DNA of 64,000 bases from Vibrio porteresiae DSM 19223 (lineage in GTDB: Bacteria > Pseudomonadota > Gammaproteobacteria > Enterobacterales > Vibrionaceae). The stretch lies in NCBI RefSeq assembly GCF_024347055.1, contig NZ_AP024895.1, forward strand, positions 1,612,001-1,676,000, in the 5' to 3' direction. Shown here in pieces: positions 41,904-51,806 of the stretch (position 1 is its first letter; the number at the start of each line of letters is the position of its first letter). The notes beneath the pieces are model-generated. The model ran no database searches and had not been told where the DNA came from. It saw only the letters and a program-made list of their open reading frames with translations. The position numbers and the translations under genes were made by a program.

Positions 41904-43154
41904 ATGAAAAATAACAACAAACTAAGAAGAAAAAACAATATTATCAGCTATTCTGTGATATTTGCATCTTTATTCATGACTTCATCTGTTTTCGCCAAAA
42001 ATAAGTTACTGATATGGGAAGATATTCAAAAGTCCAAAGGTAACGAAGAGGCAGTTAAATTATTTGAACAACAAAATGATGTCGATGTTCAAGTAAAAGA
42101 GCTGCCTTATGGTGGTCAGATTGAAGCATTACGTATGGATGGCCCAGCAGGCACTGGCCCAGATGTCATCCTTATTCCTAATGACCAGATTGGTGGTGCG
42201 GTTATTCAAGGTTTAATTACCCCACTGACCGTACCGCAGAAGGTGTTAGATACCTTTACCCAATCGTCACTAAATGCTCTGACGTACCAAGGCAAACTGT
42301 ATGGTATTCCAAAATCAGTGGAAACCATCGTAATGATATACAACAAAGACTTAGTGCCTAAATTGCCCGATAGCATGGATGGCATTTACGATTTGTCGAA
42401 GAAATTTGTAGCCGAGGGTAAATACGGTTTTATCGCGAAATGGGATGAGCTCTATTACACCTATGGCATTTTAAATGGTATGGGCGGCGATGTGTTCGCG
42501 AAGAAAGCCGATGGCTCATACGATTCTGAAAAGATTCTGCTTAATACCAAAGGCGCGGTAAAAGGTGCTGAATACATTCAGAAATTTTACCATGATGGAC
42601 TATTCCCAACCGGGATTGTGGGCAACAACGGCTTGAATGCGATTGACTCGTTGTTTACCTCAAAACGTGCTGCCATTGTTGAAACTGGGCCATGGTCGTT
42701 CAAACCGTATGAAGAGGCAGGTATCAACTATGGGGTAGCGCCACTGCCAATGTTGCCTAACGGCAAGCCGATGGGGTCATTCATGGGCGTGAAGAGCTAC
42801 AGCATTTCTTACTACTCTAAAAACAAAGAGTTAGCAGAGAAATACATTGAGTTCATCAACAACTATGACAACGCGAAACGTCGTTTTGTGTTAACCGGTG
42901 AAGTTCCTGCGCTCAAAGCCTTGGTGGACGATCCTGTGATCAAAAATAACGAAGGTGCTCGCGCGGTGGCAATTCAATCCGCTCGCGCTACCTCAATGCC
43001 ATCGATTCCAGAAATGAATGAAGTTTGGAACCCAGCCAATAATGCGTTGCAGTTAATTGCGACTGGCAAACAGGCACCAAAAGCGGCATTAGATGGCGCA
43101 GTGAATGCCATTAATATGCAAATAGAGGCTAACCACGCCATGATGGGGAATTAA
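41904..43154 (+). CDS. ganE: ABC transporter periplasmic sugar-binding protein (galactooligosaccharide)
   Basis: A 416-residue MalE-like protein with a Sec signal peptide (SYSVIFASLFMTSSVFAKN). The mature part opens KLLIWEDIQKSKGNEEAVKL and has GPAGTGPDVILIPNDQIGG and ETIVMIYNKDLVP, typical of sugar solute-binding proteins. It captures imported oligosaccharides in the periplasm and hands them to the MalFG-type permeases. AAGAGGAAAT precedes the ATG. First gene of a five-gene operon. Confidence 0.88.
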   Translation: MKNNNKLRRKNNIISYSVIFASLFMTSSVFAKNKLLIWEDIQKSKGNEEAVKLFEQQNDVDVQVKELPYGGQIEALRMDGPAGTGPDVILIPNDQIGGAVIQGLITPLTVPQKVLDTFTQSSLNALTYQGKLYGIPKSVETIVMIYNKDLVPKLPDSMDGIYDLSKKFVAEGKYGFIAKWDELYYTYGILNGMGGDVFAKKADGSYDSEKILLNTKGAVKGAEYIQKFYHDGLFPTGIVGNNGLNAIDSLFTSKRAAIVETGPWSFKPYEEAGINYGVAPLPMLPNGKPMGSFMGVKSYSISYYSKNKELAEKYIEFINNYDNAKRRFVLTGEVPALKALVDDPVIKNNEGARAVAIQSARATSMPSIPEMNEVWNPANNALQLIATGKQAPKAALDGAVNAINMQIEANHAMMGN

Positions 43155-43218
43155 TTTCCCCGCCATGATTCAGATTACTATGTTTTATTCGCACAGCGTT
43201 TAGACGCGGAGGTTGGTT

Positions 43219-44523
43219 ATGTCTGAGTTATATGGAGATTCCTCTACACACGGTGAGAGGGCAAGCTCTCACCGCTTTATTGCCGCGTTATTGGGTGTTA
43301 TTCCTGGCTTTGGTCAGTTTTATAATCGTCAATTTGCGAAAGGTGGAGCCTTCTTTATATTTTTATTCAGTTTTGTTGGGGTAAGTCATGACTTTTTACA
43401 GCATGGGCTGTGGGGTCTGATTACTCTTGGCGAAAAATTGCCCGAGGATAACTCAATATTCCTTCTGGCTGGCGGGATTATTTCCGTCATTATTGGGGCG
43501 TTTGGGTTATTAATTTATGCTCTGAGCATTATTGATGCTTATCACAATGGTAAGTTGCGTGATGAAGGGCAAGAGCTGAATTCTGTACGCAAGCAGTTTC
43601 GTAATATTGTGGAAGCTGGCTTCCCATATTTGATGACAACGCCCGCATTTATTTTGTTGGTATTTGTGGTGGTTTTCCCGATTATTTTTGGCTTTGCAAT
43701 CGGTTTCACTAACTATAACTTGTACAACACGCCACCAGCGAAATTGGTCGATTGGGTGGGGCTTAAAAACTTTATCAATATTTTTAAAGTCAATTTATGG
43801 CGCAATACCTTTGTGGATGTATTGCAATGGACCGTGGTGTGGACGTTATTAGCCACCACGTTGCAATGCTCTGTCGGGATATTATTGGCGATTTTGGTCA
43901 ACCAAAAAGATCTGAAATTCAAGCCACTGATTCGCACGATTTTTATTTTGCCTTGGGCTGTTCCTGGCTTTGTGACGATTTTGATTTTTACTGGGATGTT
44001 TAACGACACCTTTGGGGTCATCAATAACGTTATTTTGCACTTCTTTGGCATCGATCCTAAGCCTTGGCTGACCGATCCATTCTGGACTAAAACGGCGTTA
44101 ATCATGATTCAAACGTGGTTGGGTTTTCCGTTCGTGTTTGCCATGACCACTGGGGTGTTACAAGCGATTCCTGGCGACTTATATGAAGCTGCCACCATGG
44201 ATGGCGCGAGCAAGTTCCAACAGCTGCGCACCATTACTTTGCCTTTGGTTTTGTACTCAATTGCGCCGATTTTGATCACTCAATACACGTTTAACTTCAA
44301 TAACTTCAACATTATTTATCTGTTTAACAATGGTGAGCCAGCGGTGATAGGCAGTAATGCAGGTGGTACGGATATCTTGGTCTCTTGGATTTACAAACTG
44401 ACCATGTCTTCATCGCAATATTCGATTGCTTCGGCCATTACTTTGTTGCTCTCCATCTTTGTGGTCGGCATTGCGTTGTGGCAGTTCAGAATGACCAGCT
44501 CATTTAAATCAGAAAGAAGGTAA
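43219..44523 (+). CDS. ganF: ABC transporter permease, MalF-like
   Basis: A 434-residue inner-membrane protein. The N-terminal segments include an extra loop domain as in MalF. The permease signature is EAATMDGASKFQQLRTITLP near residue 320, matching the EAA loop that docks to the ATPase. GGAGG lies 6 nt before the ATG at 43219. It follows the binding protein and precedes the second permease in the same operon. Confidence 0.9.
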   Translation: MSELYGDSSTHGERASSHRFIAALLGVIPGFGQFYNRQFAKGGAFFIFLFSFVGVSHDFLQHGLWGLITLGEKLPEDNSIFLLAGGIISVIIGAFGLLIYALSIIDAYHNGKLRDEGQELNSVRKQFRNIVEAGFPYLMTTPAFILLVFVVVFPIIFGFAIGFTNYNLYNTPPAKLVDWVGLKNFINIFKVNLWRNTFVDVLQWTVVWTLLATTLQCSVGILLAILVNQKDLKFKPLIRTIFILPWAVPGFVTILIFTGMFNDTFGVINNVILHFFGIDPKPWLTDPFWTKTALIMIQTWLGFPFVFAMTTGVLQAIPGDLYEAATMDGASKFQQLRTITLPLVLYSIAPILITQYTFNFNNFNIIYLFNNGEPAVIGSNAGGTDILVSWIYKLTMSSSQYSIASAITLLLSIFVVGIALWQFRMTSSFKSERR

Positions 44524-44529
44524 GTCGTG

Positions 44530-45378
44530 ATGAATACGAGTATTAAACGCAGTAAGCGAATTCGGTTGACCTTAAGTTACTTACTGATTTTTGTGGTGTG
44601 CGTGATCATTATTTATCCATTGATTTGGACAGTTGGTGCATCGTTTTATCCCGGTAACAGCATTATGGGGGATTCGATTATCCCTGAGCATCCGACCTTG
44701 GCGCACTACGCCACCTTGTTTGCCAATGATCGTGTGGCGTATCTGCAGTGGTATTGGAACAGCTTAAAAATCAGCGTGTTGACCATGGTTCTTACCTTGA
44801 TAAGTGTTTGCTGTACCGCGTATGCCTTTTCGCGTTTTCGCTTTAAAGGCCGTGAAAATGGACTGATGCTGTTTTTATTGTTGCAGATGATTCCACAGTT
44901 CTCGGCGTTAATTGCGATCTTTGTGTTGGCGCAGATGCTGGGGTTGATTAATAGCCATCTTGCGTTGGTATTGGTTTACGTAGGCGGCATGATTCCAATG
45001 AACACCTACCTGATGAAAGGCTACTTAGATGCCATTCCCAAGGATTTGGATGAGTCAGCCAAAATGGATGGAGCAGGGCATTTTCGCATCTTTATCGAGA
45101 TCATCTTGCCAATATCCAAACCGATTATTGCGGTGGTTGCGCTGTTCTCTTTCACAGGACCATTGGGTGACTTCATTTTGGCGACCACAATATTGCGCTC
45201 GCCAGAAAACTACACCTTGCCCATCGGGCTGTATAACTTGGTCGTGGAAAAAATGGGCGCGAGTTACACCACGTATGCTGCAGGCGCAGTGCTCATCTCC
45301 ATCCCAGTGGCGTTGCTCTATTTATCATTGCAAAAATATTTCGTTTCAGGACTGACTGCCGGCAGTACCAAAGGTTAA
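44530..45378 (+). CDS. ganG: ABC transporter permease, MalG-like
   Basis: A 282-residue permease with six membrane segments. The EAA signature is DESAKMDGAGHFRIFIEIIL near residue 178. Start at ATG 44530 (GTG at 44527 is a possible alternative). It pairs with the MalF-like protein to form the channel for galactooligosaccharides. Confidence 0.9.
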   Translation: MNTSIKRSKRIRLTLSYLLIFVVCVIIIYPLIWTVGASFYPGNSIMGDSIIPEHPTLAHYATLFANDRVAYLQWYWNSLKISVLTMVLTLISVCCTAYAFSRFRFKGRENGLMLFLLLQMIPQFSALIAIFVLAQMLGLINSHLALVLVYVGGMIPMNTYLMKGYLDAIPKDLDESAKMDGAGHFRIFIEIILPISKPIIAVVALFSFTGPLGDFILATTILRSPENYTLPIGLYNLVVEKMGASYTTYAAGAVLISIPVALLYLSLQKYFVSGLTAGSTKG

Positions 45379-45409
45379 GTCGTACTTGAGGTTTATAAGG
45401 AATTACATC

Positions 45410-46639
45410 ATGAAAGTATCTCATTTAGCGTGGGCAGTATTGGGTTTAAGTGTTGTGCTCACCGGTTGTCAATCGACGGAGGTTGGCAACGCAAATCCAG
45501 CAGCAGAGACCAACAGTTATGTGATTGCTCCAGCCAAAGTTCGTCCTGATTTCATCAAGGGGATGGATGTGTCGATGTTGCCTGAATTGGAAGCGTTAGG
45601 CGCCAAATATTATGACCAAGGCAAGCAAGAAGATGCGATCACCATTATGCAGGCGCACGGCATCAACTACATCCGTGCTCGTTTGTGGGTGAATCCACAA
45701 TCACTAGACCATAAAGCGTTTGGCGGCGGTAACTCCACCTTAGATCGCGCTATTGAACTGGGCAAACGCGCTCATGCCCATGGAATGAAATATCTACTCG
45801 ATATTCATTACAGCGACTTTTGGACCGACCCAGGCAAGCAGATGAAACCACAAAGTTGGGAAAAACTGCCATTCGATAAGCTGGTGACCAAGGTGTATGA
45901 CTACACCGACCAAGTGATGAAAGCCCATCGTCAGGCGGGGGTTGTGCCCGATATGGTGCAAGTGGGTAACGAGCTCAACAGTGGCATGTTGTGGCCAGAT
46001 GGTAAGAGTTGGGGCGGCGATGGCAAAGAGTTTGATCGTCTAGCGCAGTTGCTTAAAGCGGGGATCAAAGGGGTGCGTGATAACACGCCAACGGGCGACA
46101 CCATTCCCGTGATGCTTCATCTAGCCAAAGCAGGTGATAACGGTGCCTTTCGTTGGTGGTTCGATGAAATTACCAAACGCCAGGTGCAATACGATGTGAT
46201 TGGTATGTCTTATTACCCGTTCTGGCACGGTCCGATGGATAAAGTGCAAGAGAACTTAAACGATGTGATTGCCCGTTATCACAAACCGGTAATGCTGGTC
46301 GAAACTTCGTTCCCTTTTACCAGCAAAAACGGCGATTCATTAGCGAACGGTTATGCCGAAAGTAAGCCGATTGAAGGGTATCCGATCTCGGTTAACGGCC
46401 AAGCGCATTTTATCAATGACATCATGATGATGCTTAACAATCTCCCGAACAAAATGGGGCTTGGTATCGTGTATTGGGAGCCTGAATGGCTACCAGTAAA
46501 AGGGGCAACTTGGGCAACCAATGCTGGGATGGATTACATCCAAGACCATTGGGCCGAAGGTAACTCTTGGGAAAATCAGGCGTTATTCGATTTTCAAGGC
46601 AACACATTACCCTCTATGCAAGTATTTAATTCACATTAA
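45410..46639 (+). CDS. ganA: Lipoprotein endo-beta-1,4-galactanase (GH53)
   Basis: A 409-residue GH53 enzyme with a lipoprotein signal (hydrophobic stretch ending LTGC, Cys 20 as lipid anchor). The acid/base Glu lies in VQVGNELNSGMLWPDG and the nucleophile Glu in VMLVETSFPF. RLWVNPQSLDHK and LDIHYSDFWTDPGKQMKPQ are family hallmarks. It cuts beta-1,4-galactan side chains of pectin. The lipid anchor places it in a membrane, probably the outer membrane facing the periplasm, where it would shorten galactan entering through the porin. The Bacillus name for the same activity is ganB. Confidence 0.9.
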   Translation: MKVSHLAWAVLGLSVVLTGCQSTEVGNANPAAETNSYVIAPAKVRPDFIKGMDVSMLPELEALGAKYYDQGKQEDAITIMQAHGINYIRARLWVNPQSLDHKAFGGGNSTLDRAIELGKRAHAHGMKYLLDIHYSDFWTDPGKQMKPQSWEKLPFDKLVTKVYDYTDQVMKAHRQAGVVPDMVQVGNELNSGMLWPDGKSWGGDGKEFDRLAQLLKAGIKGVRDNTPTGDTIPVMLHLAKAGDNGAFRWWFDEITKRQVQYDVIGMSYYPFWHGPMDKVQENLNDVIARYHKPVMLVETSFPFTSKNGDSLANGYAESKPIEGYPISVNGQAHFINDIMMMLNNLPNKMGLGIVYWEPEWLPVKGATWATNAGMDYIQDHWAEGNSWENQALFDFQGNTLPSMQVFNSH

Positions 46640-46650
46640 GGAAGAACTTC

Positions 46651-48720
46651 ATGTCGCAGTTCAGTTCAGTGATTCCAAATGTCCACTCTTTCCTCCACGG
46701 AGCGGATTACAATCCGGAGCAATGGCTTGATCGTCCGGATATTTTGGAACAAGACATTCAACTGATGAAGCAGACGCATTGTAATGTTATGTCTGTGGGT
46801 ATTTTCAGTTGGGCAGCGCTAGAACCCAAAGAAGGTGAGTTTCACTTTGAATGGTTAGATGGCGTGCTTGATCGCTTCGCGCAAAATGGGATTTCGGCCT
46901 TTTTGGCAACGCCAAGCGGGGCGCGTCCGGCATGGTTGTCACAGCGTTATCCCGATGTGTTACGTGTCGATAAAAACCGGGTAAAACAGTTGCATGGTGA
47001 ACGTCATAACCACTGTTATAACTCACCTAACTATTTGACCAAAGTTGGCATTATCAACCGTAAATTAGCTGAACGTTACAGCCATCACCCTGCGGTGATT
47101 GGTTGGCATATCTCCAATGAATACGGCGGCGAATGCCATTGTGAGACCTGCCAAAGTCATTTTCGTGAATGGCTAAAAGCACGTTATGGCACGTTGGATA
47201 ATCTGAATCAGCAGTGGTGGACGGCGTTTTGGAGTCATACCTTTAGTGATTGGTCGCAAATTGAATCGCCATCGCCAAAGGGAGAAAACTCTTTGCATGG
47301 CTTGAACTTGGACTGGAAACGTTTTCGAACCGATTGTGTTGTCGCGTTCTGCCAGCATGAAATCGAGCCACTGAAAGCGTGTAATCCCGACTTGCCGGTG
47401 ATCACCAACTTTATGGAGTATTTCTACGATTACGACTATTGGAAACTCAAAGACGTCATCGATGTGGTCTCTTGGGATAACTACCCACTGTGGCATCGTG
47501 ATGCTGATGAGTTGGAGCTAGCGAGCTACACGGCTATGTATCATGACTTGATGCGTACCATGAAGCAGCAACCGTTTTTATTGATGGAGTCGACGCCAAG
47601 TCAAACCAACTGGCAGCCGATCACCAAACTCAAGAAAAACGGCATGCACATCTTGTCGTCGCTGCAGGCGGTCGCGCACGGTTCTGACTCAGTGCAGTAT
47701 TTCCAATGGCGTAAAAGTCGTGGCTCGGTGGAGAAATTCCACGGTGCAGTAATCGATCATGTTGGTCATGCGGATACTCGTACGGGGCGTGAAGTGACCA
47801 AACTGGGTGAACAACTGGCCGCGCTGGGTGACGTGTGTGGCAGTCAAACGCAATCGCAAGTGGCGATCGTGTTTGATTGGGAGAGCCGTTGGGCGATGGA
47901 TGATGCCTCTGGCCCGCGTAATCAGGGGCTCTACTACGAGCAAGTAGTGTCTGAGCATTATCGCGGCTTTTGGGAGCAGGGGATTAACTGCGACATCATT
48001 GAGCAGCTGAGTGATTTCACGCCTTACAAAGTGGTGGTCGCACCGATGCTTTACCTCATTAAGCCCGGAGTGGCAGAGCGTCTGGAAAGCTTTGTTAAGA
48101 GCGGTGGTGTGTTGGTTGCAACCTACTGGACCGGCATCGTCAACGAAACAGATTTGTGTTTCCTTGGCGGTTTCCCGGGTGGCAGTGACAGTCCTTTGCG
48201 CCGTACTTTTGGTATTTGGGCGGAAGAGATTGATTCACTCTATGATGATGAGCGAGTGGATTGCCAAACGATCTCTGGCAATGCATTGAATTTGCAGGCT
48301 CATTACCAAGCTAAACATCTGTGCGAACATCTGCACTTGGAAACGGCGCTAGCGGTGGCGAATTACCAAAGCGATCTGTTCGCAGCAACGCCTTGCTTAA
48401 CCGTAAATCAACATGGTCAAGGCAGCGCTTATTATGTGGCAGCACGCCATGATGTGGAGTTCTATCGGGCGTTTTATCGTCAATTGGTGTTAACCCACAA
48501 TATTGCGAAGCCTCTTGATGAGGTGCCGTTAGGTATTTCGATTACCACGCGTGAGCAAGGTAATAAAGCGTATCTCTTTGTCATGAACTTTTTAAATAGC
48601 GAGCAGAGTGTTGCCTTGAAACAACACCCGTACGTTGACCTGATTCATAATAAAGTAATCACAGACAACTTATTGGTATTAAAACCTTACGAAGTTGTTG
48701 TGTTAGCGCAAGAGAAATAG
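46651..48720 (+). CDS. ganB: Beta-galactosidase, GH42
   Basis: A 689-residue GH42 enzyme without a signal peptide, so cytoplasmic. The acid/base Glu is E157 in HISNEYGG. The nucleophile lies in LLMESTPSQTNW near residue 313. The four-cysteine zinc site near C122, C162, C164 and C167 (ECHCETCQ) is intact. It releases galactose from imported beta-1,4-galactooligosaccharides. AAGGAAG precedes the ATG, 11 bp after the GH53 stop. Last gene of the operon. The Bacillus name is ganA. Confidence 0.92.
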   Translation: MSQFSSVIPNVHSFLHGADYNPEQWLDRPDILEQDIQLMKQTHCNVMSVGIFSWAALEPKEGEFHFEWLDGVLDRFAQNGISAFLATPSGARPAWLSQRYPDVLRVDKNRVKQLHGERHNHCYNSPNYLTKVGIINRKLAERYSHHPAVIGWHISNEYGGECHCETCQSHFREWLKARYGTLDNLNQQWWTAFWSHTFSDWSQIESPSPKGENSLHGLNLDWKRFRTDCVVAFCQHEIEPLKACNPDLPVITNFMEYFYDYDYWKLKDVIDVVSWDNYPLWHRDADELELASYTAMYHDLMRTMKQQPFLLMESTPSQTNWQPITKLKKNGMHILSSLQAVAHGSDSVQYFQWRKSRGSVEKFHGAVIDHVGHADTRTGREVTKLGEQLAALGDVCGSQTQSQVAIVFDWESRWAMDDASGPRNQGLYYEQVVSEHYRGFWEQGINCDIIEQLSDFTPYKVVVAPMLYLIKPGVAERLESFVKSGGVLVATYWTGIVNETDLCFLGGFPGGSDSPLRRTFGIWAEEIDSLYDDERVDCQTISGNALNLQAHYQAKHLCEHLHLETALAVANYQSDLFAATPCLTVNQHGQGSAYYVAARHDVEFYRAFYRQLVLTHNIAKPLDEVPLGISITTREQGNKAYLFVMNFLNSEQSVALKQHPYVDLIHNKVITDNLLVLKPYEVVVLAQEK

Positions 48721-49015
48721 CCGCCATTATTATTTGTCTTGTGTGGCAATGTTGATAATGGTGTGAAGGGAAATTTTATATCAAGTAGTTGTGTATCAAA
48801 AAATAGGAATATTCAGATAGTGAAGTAAAAAAGTAAAAGCGCCCCTCTCCAATTATTTTGTTGAACTCTATTTCGTCGATAGGAGCAATACTGCCTCCCT
48901 GTTTGCTCTCGACTGAAATAATAAGTTATGGAAATCGAGATAATTCTTGAGGGACCGCTTTACCCATGATTTACCCAATCATTAAAAGCAATAACGATAA
49001 CAAAAGGAAAATAAC
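48721..49015. other. Promoter region before the porin gene
   Basis: A 295-base gap. A weak dyad CCATTAT/ATAATGG (48724-48761) lies just after the GH42 stop and may end that operon. The rest must hold the porin promoter. I found no exact copy of the AGTAAATATTTACT palindrome here. Confidence 0.4.
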
Positions 49016-50278
49016 ATGAAACAAAAATGCAGACCTCTCTATCTAGCACTGTGCGTGGCCATGGCTTCAAGCTCTGCTTTCGCTGTCGATTTTAATGGCT
49101 ATGTCCGTGCTGGGACAGGGATTGCAGGCAGTGGTGGTGGCCTACAACGTGGTGATGAATTTCACAAAAATTTATTAGGTCGTTTGGGTAACGAGTTTGA
49201 TACTTATGCAGAAATTGGTTTAGGCCAAGAGCTGTTTAACCAAGATGACCACAGTATGTATCTCGATACCATGTTTTCAATGGAGTCGGATGGCAACATG
49301 GAAACCGAGAAAACTTCCGGTTCTGATTCTGGTGAAGCGGAGTTTGGTATCAAACAAGCGGCTTTGAAAATCAAAGGTTATATCCCTGATGCGCCAGAGG
49401 CGACCATCTGGGCGGGTAAACGCTTTTATCAACGCCAAGATTTGCACATTATCGATACCAAATTCTTGAATATTTCTGGCTATGGCGCCGGTATTGAAGG
49501 GCTAAATGCGGGTCCTGGTACGGTGTCACTTGCCGTGGTGCGTGGTGATGATGACATTGATGACGCGGTTTCTAGCGATGATCTCAACATCTATTATCTT
49601 GATGCGCGTTACTCAAACTTAAAACCATGGGATGGCGCATGGGCAGAAGTTGCGCTAGCTTACGCGGTGGTCAATCCTACTGATGAGCAAGACGATGTCG
49701 ACTCGCTTGATTTCGATAATGGTTTTATGTTCACCGCACAATTGAGCCAAAGCTTTAATCGTGGTTATAACAAAACCGTATTCCAATATGGTACTAAGGG
49801 CCTAGCGCAAAATATGATTTCGCAAGGCGGTGGCTGGTACGATGTTTGGAGTGGTGATGTGAACAGCGCTAAAGGTTACCGCTTAATTAACACCGGTGAT
49901 TTTAAAGTAACTGAGAACTTCTTGATTGACCACGTTATTACTTACGGTTACGCGCAAGATCACGGTGATTACGTCGACGATGAAAACCTATTATCGGTTG
50001 TGATGCGCCCAACTTATAGCTGGTCAAACTACAACAAAACCATGTTAGAGCTCGGCTATTTTAAAGATAAGAAATCGTGGACCAGTGGCAGTGAAACCAA
50101 AACTGGTGGTGAAAAAATCACGTTGGCTCATGCCTTTACCATTGGTAAAGAGTTCTTATCTCGCCCAGAATTACGCTTCTTTGTCTCTTATTTTAAAGAT
50201 GAAGAAGGTACCTACTTTAAAAATAGCACCAAAGATAATGACATCTTTTACGGTGCGCAATTTGAAGCTTGGTGGTAA
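49016..50278 (+). CDS. ganL: LamB-type maltoporin-like outer-membrane channel
   Basis: A 420-residue protein with a Sec signal peptide (cut after SSAFA) and a LamB-type beginning (VDFNGYVRAGTGIAGSGGGL). The ending GAQFEAWW is the usual terminal aromatic for barrel insertion. It has WAGKRFYQRQDLHIIDTKFL and other barrel-strand patterns of sugar porins. By context it admits galactan oligosaccharides across the outer membrane. AAGGAA stands before the ATG, and a strong terminator follows. Confidence 0.9.
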   Translation: MKQKCRPLYLALCVAMASSSAFAVDFNGYVRAGTGIAGSGGGLQRGDEFHKNLLGRLGNEFDTYAEIGLGQELFNQDDHSMYLDTMFSMESDGNMETEKTSGSDSGEAEFGIKQAALKIKGYIPDAPEATIWAGKRFYQRQDLHIIDTKFLNISGYGAGIEGLNAGPGTVSLAVVRGDDDIDDAVSSDDLNIYYLDARYSNLKPWDGAWAEVALAYAVVNPTDEQDDVDSLDFDNGFMFTAQLSQSFNRGYNKTVFQYGTKGLAQNMISQGGGWYDVWSGDVNSAKGYRLINTGDFKVTENFLIDHVITYGYAQDHGDYVDDENLLSVVMRPTYSWSNYNKTMLELGYFKDKKSWTSGSETKTGGEKITLAHAFTIGKEFLSRPELRFFVSYFKDEEGTYFKNSTKDNDIFYGAQFEAWW

Positions 50279-50316
50279 TTCTTTCGCATTAAGCTTTTTC
50301 AATCCTAATCTCAATG

Positions 50317-50346
50317 AAAGCACCCACTGCCATGGGTGCTTTTTTA
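50317..50346 (+). terminator. Rho-independent terminator after the porin gene
   Basis: AAAGCACCCA pairs perfectly with TGGGTGCTTT around a 6-nt loop, then TTTT. Confidence 0.9.
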
Positions 50347-50393
50347 TGATCGATTTTTCATGGCTGCTTTTTGTGATCGCGCAAAAGAGAATG

Positions 50394-50407
50394 AGTAAAT
50401 ATTTACT
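50394..50407. promoter_or_regulatory. Candidate galactan-regulator operator, copy 2
   Basis: AGTAAATATTTACT, identical to the palindrome at 41717-41730, lies about 190 nt before the second GH53 gene. The rest of the 318-base gap (50279-50596) is AT-rich and shows no gene. Confidence 0.6.
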
Positions 50408-50596
50408 ATGCGTTATTGATGTTGATTTAAAAATAAAAAACTCAATTACGTTGGCTGATGTAATTGTGAGGTGAAATCTGACGCTCAAAATGGGATGAGA
50501 TAGGGTTATCAGGCAAATAAGTGATATTGAAAAATCATAAATTAATGGCCGGATTATTGAGTCTAGGTTATTTCATTCAGTCTGAGGATGTTCACC

Positions 50597-51595
50597 ATGA
50601 ATAAATACATAAAATGCGCTTTATTAGCGAATTTGATTGCGGTTGCTACTCCAACGCTTGCCTTTGTAAAAGGAGCTGATATTAGCTGGTTAACACAAAT
50701 GGAAGACAGCGGTTATACCTTTTATAACGATTGGGGATATAAACAAGATGTGCTGTCGATATTACGTGATCACGGGATGAACGCAGTGCGACTGCGGGTG
50801 TGGGTTAATCCGAGCGATGGTTATTATAATTCGCTTGCGGATGTCATCACTAAAGCGCAGTGGGCCAAGGCGGCGGGAATGGACGTGATGATCGATTTTC
50901 ATTACAGCGATACGTGGGCGGATCCCGGCAATCAATGGAAACCAGACGCGTGGAGCAGTCTCGATTTCAATAGCTTGATGGACCGTGTTTGGTCTTACAC
51001 TCGCGATTCGCTAGAGCAGATTAAGGCTGCGGGAATCACTCCTAAATGGATTCAAATTGGTAATGAAACCAACAATGGTATGTTGTGGAACGACGGCATG
51101 GCATCGAGCAACATGCGTAACTTTGCGTGGTTATTTAATAGCGGCCGTAATGCCGCAAAAGAGGTCTTTCCTAACGCCAAGATCATTGTGCATCTGGCTA
51201 ATTGCCAAGATAACAGCGTATTTCGTTGGATCTTTGATGGGCTAAAAAACAATGGCTCGCAATGGGATGTGATTGGTGCTTCGATGTACCCGCGTAGCGT
51301 GACCAATATGACGTGGCAGCAGGCAACCGCTGCTTGCTTATCTAACCTTAACGACATGGTAAGCCGCTATGGTTCCGAAGTGATGATCACCGAAGTCGGC
51401 GTGCCATGGGATGATGCTGAGGCCAAAACCATTGTCGCTGATGTAATCAAAAAAGTGCGCAGCGTGAAAAGTGGCAAAGGCATTGGCGTGATGTACTGGG
51501 AACCAGAAGCCTACAACTGGCAAGGTTACACATGGGGTGCTTGGAATCCCAATACTAAGCAACCGACAGAAGCGTTAGACGCTTTCCTCGAGTAA
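50597..51595 (+). CDS. Secreted endo-beta-1,4-galactanase (GH53), second copy
   Basis: A 332-residue GH53 enzyme with a plain Sec signal peptide (cut after TLA). It is therefore free in the periplasm or secreted, unlike the lipoprotein copy. The acid/base Glu is in IQIGNETNNGMLWND and the nucleophile Glu in VMITEVGVPWDD. HYSDTWADPGNQWKPDAW is the family hallmark. It is only moderately similar to the first GH53, so the two probably act on chains of different length or in different compartments. AGGA lies 8-11 nt before the ATG, and the operator copy lies upstream. Confidence 0.9.
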   Translation: MNKYIKCALLANLIAVATPTLAFVKGADISWLTQMEDSGYTFYNDWGYKQDVLSILRDHGMNAVRLRVWVNPSDGYYNSLADVITKAQWAKAAGMDVMIDFHYSDTWADPGNQWKPDAWSSLDFNSLMDRVWSYTRDSLEQIKAAGITPKWIQIGNETNNGMLWNDGMASSNMRNFAWLFNSGRNAAKEVFPNAKIIVHLANCQDNSVFRWIFDGLKNNGSQWDVIGASMYPRSVTNMTWQQATAACLSNLNDMVSRYGSEVMITEVGVPWDDAEAKTIVADVIKKVRSVKSGKGIGVMYWEPEAYNWQGYTWGAWNPNTKQPTEALDAFLE

Positions 51596-51806
51596 GGCTC
51601 AAAAGTGCAGGTGAGGTGTTAACCCTAAACCTTAAACTGTTCATCATCTGCACTTCACCAAGATGAATCAATAAGCACCTAGATGCACTAAATTGGTTCG
51701 TCGTTGTGGAGTTTTTTCCCCGAAGCTCCCGTTTTGACCCTGATTGGGATTGGCATACTCTTTGTAACTAGGTTGCATAATCTATATATGCGCAGGAGCG
51801 TTGACT

